The position numbers and the translations under genes are program-made. 64,000 bases of DNA, from contig JACVTC010000203.1 in assembly GCA_016946835.1 (NCBI GenBank), forward strand, positions 58,501 to 122,500, given 5' to 3'. Below the pieces are notes generated by a model. It did not search any database. It saw only the letters and a program-made list of their open reading frames with translations, and was not told the origin of the DNA. This document shows, piece by piece, positions 54,717-64,000 of the stretch (the stretch's first letter is position 1; each line of letters opens with the position of its first letter). This stretch comes from Neocallimastix lanati (nom. inval.). Lineage: Eukaryota > Neocallimastigomycota > Neocallimastigomycetes > Neocallimastigales > Neocallimastigaceae.

Positions 54717-54871
54717 TTAATTGGTTAAAAAACAGATATTCTTAAACTTTATTCAATAGTTATCATTTTAAAAGAAGTAAAAATGAAATACTTAATTTTT
54801 TTCATTTTTACTTCTTTTAAAATGATAACTATTGAATAAAGTTTAAGAATATCTGTTTTTTAACCAATTAA
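54717..54871. repeat. Perfect 71-bp inverted repeat with a 13-base loop
   Basis: Arms 54717-54787 and 54801-54871 are exact reverse complements with no mismatch. The ends read TTAATTGGTTAAAAAACAG and its complement, so the element starts and ends with TTAA. That would fit a foldback MITE or miniature element with a TTAA target site. It has no coding capacity. If transcribed it would give a fully paired 71-bp stem, a possible small-RNA precursor. Confidence 0.9.
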
Positions 54872-54968
54872 GAGAAATTTTAATAATTATAATAATTATA
54901 TAATATTTATATTATTCAATATAATAAATAATATAAAGATAGATATGAATATAAAAATTTGCGGTCTA

Positions 54969-55008
<40 letters not shown>

Positions 55009-55092
55009 AAAGGAGCTATAAATAACGTTTTTAATAGATTTAAATAAAGATTAATCAAAAATTTATATTATTCTTTATTATTTTTAAACTAA

Positions 55093-56284
55093 AATCATAA
55101 AATATCATAAAAAAACATAAAATATATAGATTTTAAAATATAAAAGTTTGGAAGAGTAATCCTAATATCAAATTTTATTTTTTATCAAAATTAAATAATT
55201 ATATACATATATATTTTTATATTTTAAACTTAATATCTAAAATTAAAGATATTTATTTTTTTTTTTTTAAAAATTTTTATATTTAAAATTATAAAAGTAA
55301 AATAAACAATTAAACTATATATTACATATATAAAAATAATAACATTAAAATATAATTTAAATAATCTTAATTTTTTTTATTTTTTTTTTTAAATATATAT
55401 CTTACCACGGTTAAATTAAAGCCAATTAAAAAGAAAATAATTAGTATATTATTAATGATTTAATATATTTATATAAACTATTTAAATTACGGTTTTTGAT
55501 AAGTTATTTGTAAAATAAAAAAAAATATATTAAATCTTCAATATATTTTAATAAAAAATTTAATAATCCTTAAACTGATCAATTAATGACTATGAATCAT
55601 AAAAAAATTCATTAATAAGAAAAATAAAAATAAATTTTAATATATAAAAGTATATAAATCATAAAATATCATAAAAATACTTAAAAAATATAGATTTTAA
55701 AATATAAAAGTTTGGAAGAGTAATCCTAATATCAAATTTTATTTTATAACAAAATTAAATAGTTTTATATTTTTTTTATATATTAAACTTAATATCTAAA
55801 ATTAAAGATATTTAATTTTTTTTTTTTAAAAATTTTTATATTTAATATTATAATTTTTTTTTTTTAAAAATTTTTATATTTAAAATTATAATTTTTTTGT
55901 TTTAAAAATTTTTATGTTTAAAATTTTAAAAGTAAAATAAATAATAAAACATATATATTGCATATATAAATATAATAGCATTAAAATATAATTTAAATAA
56001 TCTTAATTTTTTTTTATTTTTATTTTTTTTTTTTAAATATATCTTACCACGGTTAAATTAAAGCCAATTAAAAAGAAAATAAGTATACTATTAATGATTT
56101 AATATATTTATATAAACTATTTAAATTACTGTTTTTGATAAATTGTTTTTAAAATAAAAAAAATATTAAATTTTCAATATTTTAATAAAAAATTTAATAA
56201 TCCTTAAACTGATCAAATAATGACTACGAATTATAAAAAAATTCATTAATAAGAAAAATAAAAATAAATAATAGTATATAAAAT
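55093..56284. repeat. Tandem direct duplication of about 0.6 kb
   Basis: Units 55093-55654 and 55655-56284 share the landmarks AAAGTTTGGAAGAGTAATCC, TCTTACCACGGTTAAATTAA and CCTTAAACTGATCAA in the same order. The second unit has an extra partial repeat of its T-run segment (about 55815-55920). No coding frame in either. Confidence 0.85.
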
Positions 56285-56772
56285 ATTTTAAGATTTTTAA
56301 AACTTAAATTATAAATATGTTAAACTAAATCAGTAATACATAAAATATATATTTAATTAATTTTTATATTATTTGAAAAATAAAAATATTTAATTTTTAA
56401 TAACGGTATATCTGTATAATTAAAAAATAATAATTAAAAAAAAAATTATTTTTTTTATAATTAAAATTTATGATAATATGTAAATTAAATAAATTATATT
56501 ATTTAATGTATTTTTAATATTTAACAAAATAAAATAAAATAATAATTAATAAAGTTATCCATTGTAGACTGAGAATTAAAATAATTTATTTTTAAATATA
56601 GTAATATAAAATAATATGTAGTATAGTTTTTTAATTTATTTTGAATACAATGCTCAAGATAATTTTTTATCTTTATATATATATTTAAAAAAGTATATAA
56701 GTTGAAAGATTTCATTTTGTAATAATTTAAAATATTATCAGAATTTTATATATAATAAAAAAAAAAAAAAGA

Positions 56773-59393
56773 ATGAAATTTTACAATTTAATAACGCTTT
56801 CTTTAATAATATTTCAATTAACTTTGGCAATTCCAATTAGAAGAGGTAGAAATAAATAAACAAAAAAATAATAATTTAAATGCTTTAAATAATTAAAATT
56901 AATTAAATTATTAAATTATTATTTTATTATATATTAATAATTTTTTTTTATTTCATTTTCTATTAATTATTTATAGATTATGCTCAAAATATAACAAATG
57001 TTGAATATAATGATTATGAAATAGAACATATTAATTTATTGGATAATTATTTATCTGAATGTACCGTTTTATTAAGAAAAAATGGTGATTTTCCTCTTGC
57101 CGAAAATGAAAAACAAATTTATTTATATGGTAATGGTGTAAGAAAAACAATAAAGGGAGGTACAGGATCAGGAGATGTTAATTCTCGTTCTTTCGATAGT
57201 ATTGAAGATGCTTTCACTAAAGGTGGATTTGAAATTTTAAGTAAAGATTTTATTGATGAATATGATAAAGTTTATATTGAAGCTAAAGAAGCTTTCAAAA
57301 TCAAAGTTCAAAGTGAAGTAACCGATCCAATGTCACTTATGGGAGTAGTAATGCCTGAACCAGACTATGATATTCCATATAGTAAAGAAGGAGATGTTGC
57401 GATTTATGTTTTATCAAGAATTTCAGGAGAAGGCAATGACAGAAATGCAGTTAAAGGAGATGTTTATCTTACAGATACTGAAAGAAGTATGATTTTAAGT
57501 TTAGCTGAAGGATTCAAGAAATTCATGCTTGTTTTAAATACAGGAGGAGCAGTTGATTTATCAGGTCTTGAATCAGTTCAAAATATCTTAGTTTTATCAC
57601 AACTTGGAGTCAACACTTCTAAAACATTAGTGGATATTGTTACAGGTAATAAATATCCATCAGGTAAACTTACCACAACATGGACTAAATTTGAAGATTA
57701 TCCAACAATTGGAGATTTTGGAGAAGTTGATGATACCAACTATAAAGAAGGAATTTATGTTGGATATCGTTACTTTGATCGTTCAAATGTTGATGTTATG
57801 TTCCCATTTGGATTTGGATTAGGATATACTGATTTTGAATTTAATGTTGATTCGGCCAATTTGAATGGAGAAGAATTTTCAGTTGAAGCCACAGTAAAAA
57901 ATGTAGGAGAATTTAAAGGAAAAGAAGTTTTAGAAGTTTATTTATCTAAGCCAGGAACTACTTTAGATGAACCTTATCAAATTTTAGTTAACTTTAATAA
58001 ATCCAAAGAATTATTACCAAATGAAGAAGACACAATTAAAATTAGTTTCAAATTATCAGATTTTGCTAGTTATGATACTAAAAGTGCAACATTTATTTTA
58101 GATTCAGGAAAATATATTGTTCGTTTAGGAAATTCAAGTAGAAACACTAAAATATGTGGAGTGATTGAAGTTGAATCAAGAATTGAAGTTAGAAGAGTTA
58201 AGAATAAGATGGGACATCCAGGATTTGAAGATTATGTTCCAACTATTGAAAGAAAAGAAGAAGAGAATTTAAGTGAAGTTCCAAGTTTCATTCTTGATAG
58301 TAGTGTTATTAAAGAAGAAATTATTCCATATGATAAAGAATTTGAAATTTTAGAAGAAGTTAAATTATTATCAGATGAAGAAAAAGCACAATTAGTAATT
58401 GGAGCTTATCAAGATGGACCAGCCAGTGTTATTGGAAGTTCATCTATTGGAGTTGCAGGAGCAGCCGCCGAAACGGCGCAAGTTGCAGGATTAAAACCCG
58501 TGTATATGGCGGATGGACCAGCAGGATTAAGAATTGCTAAAGATTATTATATTGATGAATATGGAGCACATTCTACTGAAGGAAGTACTCCAGCTTCTAT
58601 GATTGAATTTCTTCCCGATGAAATTAAGGCCTTCTTCGAAGCACGTAATCCACAACCACCAGAGAATGCCGAAATTCTTCATCAATACACTACCGCGCTT
58701 CCAATTGGTACAGCGCTTGCTCAAAGTTGGAATAGAGAATTTGCCGAGGTATGTGGAGATATTGTTGGAAGTGAAATGGAAATGTTCAAAGTTAATTTAT
58801 GGCTTGCTCCAGCTTTAAATATTCATCGAAGTATTTTATGTGGTAGAAACTTTGAATATTATTCAGAAGATCCATTTATCAGTGGAGCATTTGCTTCATC
58901 GATTACTTCAGCCGTTCAAAAGCATAAGAATGTCTTTGCTACTATTAAACATTTTGCAGTTAACAATCAAGAAACTAATCGTTATCTCAACAGTAGTAAT
59001 GTTTCCGAAAGAGCCTTAAGAGAAATATATTTAAAAGGATTTGAGATGGCGATTAAAGAAGCACATCCAAGAGCGTTGATGACATCGTTTAATTTAATTA
59101 ATGGAGTTCATGCTAATGAAAACAAAGAATTACTTATGGATATCTTAAGAAATGAATTTAACTTTGAAGGAATTGTTATGACAGACTGGCTTGTTGGATT
59201 AGGAACGGTAACTAAATATCCACAACCTACGACTTATGGTATTATTAAAGCCACTGGAGATTTATATATGCCAGGATCTAAATCCGATTATGAATCAGTT
59301 CTTGAATCGTTAAAGAATGGAAATTTAAGTATAGAAGAATTAGAAATCAGTGCTTCTCGAGTATACAAATTAGCAAAAGAAATTGAAAATTAA
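56773..59393 (+). CDS. Secreted GH3 beta-glucosidase with reversed domain order, copy 2
   Basis: Exons 56773-56845 and 56977-59393 (intron 131 nt, same position and phase as copy 1) give 829 residues. In exon 2 I see only three residue differences from copy 1 (VPSFVLDGS to VPSFILDSS, and ESIKNG to ESLKNG), plus one in the signal peptide (LIILQL to LIIFQL). Many of the nucleotide differences are silent. All catalytic motifs are kept, including the nucleophile Asp in IVMTDW and the KHF..NN motif, so both copies should be active. Identity begins at about the start codon and ends about 115 bases after the stop. The upstream DNA is unrelated to that of copy 1, so the two genes probably have different promoters. 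Loss of the original promoter in one copy is possible. Confidence 0.95.
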
Positions 59394-60833
59394 ATGAAAA
59401 GATTAACAAATTTAATTTAATTTCTTTAAATTATTTATTTTAAATTTAAATATCTAATTTATTTATATAAAAATAATTTTAAAATATATCTTTCAAAATT
59501 TTTATAAATTAATTAACTATCTATCTATTTAATAAAATTTAAAGTATTTATTTGAAAGTAAAATATATTTATATATAATTTAAATAAAATGATAACTCAA
59601 ATATAAACTAAGAAAACCATTATATTTTTTATTATATAATTATTTAACTTTTTTTTTTTTTTTTTTTTTAATTTTTTTATTTTTTTTTTTTTATTTTTTT
59701 TTTTTTTATATTGAAATAAAATAATATATATTGATTAATACTAAATTATAAATTATTATATGATATATATAAATTATTATATAATATATATTTAAATTAT
59801 TTTTTTTTTCTATATTATTTTTAATTCATGATATCTGGATGAAAAAGAATAGAAAATATAATATACATATATATATACATTTTAATAAAATAATAATAAC
59901 AATGTAAAATAATTAATATTATTAATACATATGTTATAGAAAAAAATTTTATTTATTTTTTTTTTCTATATTATTTATGATATTTGGATGAAAAGAATTA
60001 AAATAGTAATAATATATATATATATATATATATTTAAAATTTAATAATAAAATAATCATAAAGTATAATAATTTTATTTTCAATTAATTATATAATAAAT
60101 TTTATTAATTTTATTTTAATATTAATTAACATGCCAAATTATATATCATGTAAAAATAAAAAATTGTGAATAAAATTGGTAATATTATCATTAAATGAAT
60201 AAAATATTTTTGGATCTACTATAAAATCGGTTATTCCTATATTATACTTGATGGATAATATGTATAATAATATTTTCTATAAAGAAAAAAAAAAAAAAAA
60301 AAAAAAAAGGATAAAGTATATAATTAGTATATATAATATATTATATATTTTATTTATAAAAAAAAAAATTTTTTTTTTCTTTCCATTTAAAAGAATATAT
60401 AAAAATATATAATATATATATAAAAAAAAAAAAAAAAATAAAATAAAAAAAAAAACTTTTTATCTTTTATGACTTTAAAGATTTTTTTTTTTAAAAAATA
60501 TATTAATAACAATGTTACTTATATTGCTAAATAGAATATGTTCCAGTTAAAATGTTGTATTGGTCTTATTTATTATAATTAAAGATATCATCTCTATATA
60601 TAATTTTATATTGCTTAGTAGAACACTTTTTTTTTTTTTTTAATTAATGTATTGAATTGGTGAAATTTTTTTTTTTTTAATTAATATATTGAATTGGTGA
60701 AATTTAAAAGATATTAACTTTATAAATATATATTATAAACTTTAATGATTAAAATCAGAGATATATAATTAGAAATTTTATTTTCATCAGAAAGGTTAAC
60801 TAATGAAGTAATGAAAACTTAAAAGAAATAAAT

Positions 60834-60874
<41 letters not shown>

Positions 60875-61302
60875 AAAAGGACTTTTAGTTAATTTAACTA
60901 ATATAAAAGCCATTTTATATAGACTTTATTGACTTTATAAAATTTTTTAGTACAGTATAAAATCGCTTTTTTTAATAGTTAAAATTTATAAAGCTAATAA
61001 ATTTAAATTCTAATTCTATTTGTATTATATGAATTTTTAATAATATTTTATAAATTAAGTTTACTATTTACTTATTAAAAAATATATAAATAAATTAATA
61101 AAAAAATTAAAAAAAAAAAAAAAAAAAAAAATAAGATTTTTTTTTTTTATTTTTTTAATTTTTTTATTTTTATTTTTTTTTTTTTTTTATTTTATTTTAT
61201 TTTATATTAATATTAACATTTTTTTTTATTAAAAATATAAAATAATTTATTAAAAATAATATTATATATATTATTTAAATTTATATAGATTATATCTATA
61301 AA
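59394..61302. other. A+T-rich spacer between GH3 copy 2 and the receptor gene
   Basis: The first ~115 bases match the 3' flank of GH3 copy 1. The rest is homopolymer-rich. Related blocks with TATATT..GATATYTGGATGAAAA..GAAT occur at about 59810-59855 and 59965-60000, and a doubled AATTAATRTATTGAATTGGT lies at about 60640-60700. No gene. Confidence 0.55.
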
Positions 61303-61403
61303 ATGATAAGAGATTATAATAGATCAGAAAATACTGTCAATCTGAAAATATTAATTTTATTTGTTTTACTATATTTCATTGGTATAATATTAAAATAATA
61401 ATG

Positions 61404-61442
<39 letters not shown>

Positions 61443-61893
61443 GATATTTTATTAATTTTAATAAATAGAAATATCTAACATAATTATATGTTATATATAT
61501 AATTTTTAATAGGCTATAGTAATGAAGTAGTTTTAAATGCAATAGCATATACCGTAGATAATACAGGAAGTCCATATAACTTTTATGTTGATGGTTTTAA
61601 TCAATATGCAGAAGAAAATAATATAAATATCAGAATAAAATTAAATTTATTGACTCAAAAAAATTTTACACTTTCCATAGAAAATTCAGCAACAATGATA
61701 GAATCATTGTTAATGAAAAAAAATAGTAAATATGACATTTTCTTTTATGATAATTCATATATATACAGATATTATCCATATTTATTAGATTTAAGTATTG
61801 ACATTCCAGAGGATCATATAAATATGTATGATATGGATATTTTTTCTCAAGTATGCATGTATCATGATAAAGTAGTAGGATTTGTAAGATTAC

Positions 61894-61992
<99 letters not shown>

Positions 61993-62123
61993 TATTATTA
62001 TTATTATTAGTAAAGGCTTATTTAAGAATAATACAAAAAAAAAAAATTTTTTTTTTTTTTTTTTTTTTTTGATATTATTTTTCGAAATTTTTAAAAATGA
62101 AAATTATTAAAACTAATTTAATA

Positions 62124-62154
<31 letters not shown>

Positions 62155-62350
62155 AATTTATTATTAATTAGCCTGTTACCTTAACTACCACAGCATTATA
62201 TTCTAATAAAGTATTATTAGATAAATATGGTAAAAGTATACCAAAAACATGGGATGATTTATTAAAAACTGCAAAAGAGATTGTAGAAAATGAAAAAACA
62301 TTATATAATAATGAATTAGTAGGTTATAATGGCTATTTTCCTGGTATATA

Positions 62351-62383
<33 letters not shown>

Positions 62384-64000
62384 GTAATGATTTCATAAAA
62401 ATATATTGAATAAGGAATTAAATCTAATAATTTTTTTTTTTTTTTCTATAAATTAATTTTAATAATAATAGATTATGAACAAGGATTTTGTTCCATTTAT
62501 GAATTTATTTATTCATTTAGAGAAAGTAAAGAATCACCATTTCCCGAATTAACGAGTCAAACTGCAATAGATGCTCTAAAATTTTTAAAAAAAATTAAAG
62601 AAGAAATTTCTTCAGGTTAGATTGTTAACTTTTATTAACATATATATATATATATTTTTTTTTTTTTTCTTTTTTTTGTAATATATTTATTTTAACAATA
62701 TAATTGTTATATTGTTATTAAAATAAAAAAAAAAATTATTAATAAAAATTTATAAATATTCTATATTTTAATTGTGATTTTTTTTTTTTTTTTTTTACTA
62801 AATATATATAAACATAGAGAAGATTTTCATGTTAGGTTTAGAATATTCAGACCAGTTAATAACTAATGGAAATGCTGTTTTTGTAAAGTTTTATCCTTTT
62901 AATTCAATATTACAAGGTGATAAATTACAATATGAAATATCTGGTTTACCAGGAAATAAAGAAGGTGTCTCAGGCTCTATATTAGTTGGATATAATGTTG
63001 GAATATATAATAATATTAGTGAAGATAAAAGAAGTAGTGCCATAGAAGCCATAAAATATTTTTCATCCAAGGAATTTCAAAAAAGTTTAGTACTTAAAAA
63101 AATTATTATATCAGGAATATTGTCGCTCTATGAAGATGAAAATGTTTGTTCCAATATTAATAACTGTGAATATTACAAAGATCTTCAAACCATTAGAAGA
63201 CCCATCGGTAAAACAGATGATTTATCTAAATATATGGAAATGTTTGTTAATTATTTTAATGAATATATATATGGAGATGAAAGTGAAATAAGCATCCTAA
63301 CAAAAATAGATGATTATACTAAAATTTATAATATAGAAGTTAATACTAAGGAAGGATTGGTTGGATTAATTTTCGTTATCATTATTTCTCTATTTTTGAT
63401 GATTATTGTGTCCTCCATTTCATTATTGTATATAAAAAAATATGAAGATTACTTCCTTTTTCTACCGAAACATCAATGGTTAATGATAATTATGGGAATC
63501 ATTTTGATTTTATTAATAGGATATACAAACATTGGAGAGGTTTCCGTTTTAAAATGTGAGATAAGATATATTCTGTTAGGTGTAGGTTATTCTTTCATTA
63601 ATCTCCCACTAATATTAAAATTAATTATTTCATTTCCTGAAAAAAATAAATATACAGTATGGATTGTAAAGAATAAATATTTATTTTTAATCTTTTTCAT
63701 ATTAATAGAAGTTCTATTGGATGGATTAATATTGATTAAACCTTTTGCTATAGAGGATGTTATGGTAAATAAAGGAAAAAATTTTCAAATCTGTGGAGTA
63801 GAGGATTTAATGACGAAAATAATGTTATTGGTGGTTATGATCTATCGATTATTTTTAATGTTAATTACTCTGCTATTGGTTTTCATTGAATGGAATAACA
63901 AAGATATTTCAATTGACTTGAAATTAATAGTTACTTGTACTTATATTAATTTAATTACCTATTTTGTATTATTACTATTTAATTTTATCATTATTAACAA
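61303..64000 (+). CDS. Class C GPCR with a solute-binding-protein-like ectodomain (3' end outside the window)
   Basis: Exons 61303-61381, 61513-61883, 62172-62343, 62472-62615 and 62817-64000, all GT..AG and in phase, give about 650 residues with no stop before the window ends. A signal or anchor helix (LKILILFVLLYFIG) is followed by an extracellular part resembling bacterial sugar-binding proteins: FYVDGFNQYAEENNINIRIK, SKYDIFFYDN, KSIPKTWDDLLKTAKEI, TAIDALKFLKKI and AIEAIKYFSSKEFQKSL. From about residue 437 come at least six membrane helices, starting GLVGLIFVIIISLFLMIIVS. A Cys lies just before TM3 (LKCEIRY, about 501) and another in the loop after TM4 (QICGVED, about 581), as in class C receptors. 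It probably senses an extracellular ligand, perhaps a carbohydrate, and signals through a G protein. The long T and ATT runs in its introns are not coding. Confidence 0.88.
61919..62011. repeat. (ATT)n microsatellite in the second receptor intron
   Basis: About 90 bases of TTA units directly after the splice donor region of exon 2. The poly-Leu tail of the open frame across it is an artefact of reading through the intron. Confidence 0.9.

Larger units (their letters stand above)
53986..56772. other. Spacer between the two GH3 genes
   Basis: The first ~120 bases (to about 54105) are the 3' flank shared with copy 2. Then come A+T-rich DNA, the perfect hairpin 54717-54871, a T run of about 37 bases (54971-55007) and the tandem duplication 55093-56284. 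No gene. Confidence 0.6.

Overview
The window looks like a chromosomal piece of an anaerobic gut fungus (Neocallimastigomycota; genus not resolved). Four things point there: non-coding DNA that is almost pure A+T with many homopolymer and AAAAT/TTTTA tracts; islands of much higher GC that coincide with genes; a secreted glycoside hydrolase ending in two cysteine-rich fungal dockerin (CBM10-type) modules; and bacterial-type carbohydrate enzymes plus a class C GPCR with a solute-binding-protein-like ectodomain. Introns are spliceosomal GT..AG.

Layout. 1-2342: broken Ty3/gypsy pol (plus strand). 2343-2796: a GC-richer spacer that may hold an LTR. 2797-3743: decayed gag-protease piece on the minus strand. 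3744-5172 and 14198-15310 are two arms of a large inverted repeat; each arm carries GH2-derived pseudogene sequence and a poly(A)-tailed retroposon. Between the arms lies the intact 1610-residue GH2 beta-galactosidase (6020-10852, minus) and a second, independent inverted repeat (11605-12440 / 13228-13963). 17259-17533 is a SINE-like retroposon with a 37-A tail and a perfect 10-bp target duplication.

18992-28208 (minus) is the most unusual gene. By joining 25 small exons I obtain a continuous 1310-residue frame with five tandem MATH domains, one SH3 domain and a complete C-terminal HECT ubiquitin-ligase domain with its catalytic cysteine. The five MATH units are each three exons with the same intron phases.

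28209-38005 is mobile-element debris: a 1.3-kb element with terminal inverted repeats, a FLYWCH/MULE transposase pseudogene, a minisatellite and another retroposon remnant. 38006-38704 (minus) encodes a small secreted protein with two copies of a six-cysteine repeat. 38705-51360 is mainly A+T spacer with two decayed genes. 51361-53985 and 56773-59393 are two nearly identical GH3 beta-glucosidase genes, each with one intron, whose catalytic barrel is C-terminal (reversed GH3 order). A perfect 71-bp-arm hairpin and a ~0.6-kb tandem duplication lie between them. From 61303 to the window end runs a five-exon (so far) class C GPCR gene with a sugar-binding-type ectodomain.

Functionally, the GH2 and GH3 enzymes and the receptor fit a plant-fibre-degrading lifestyle: dockerin-tagged GH2 for the cellulosome, secreted GH3 for oligosaccharides, and a receptor that may sense sugars. 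The MATH-SH3-HECT ligase would provide selective ubiquitination. All function calls come from reading motifs by eye; no database search was run.
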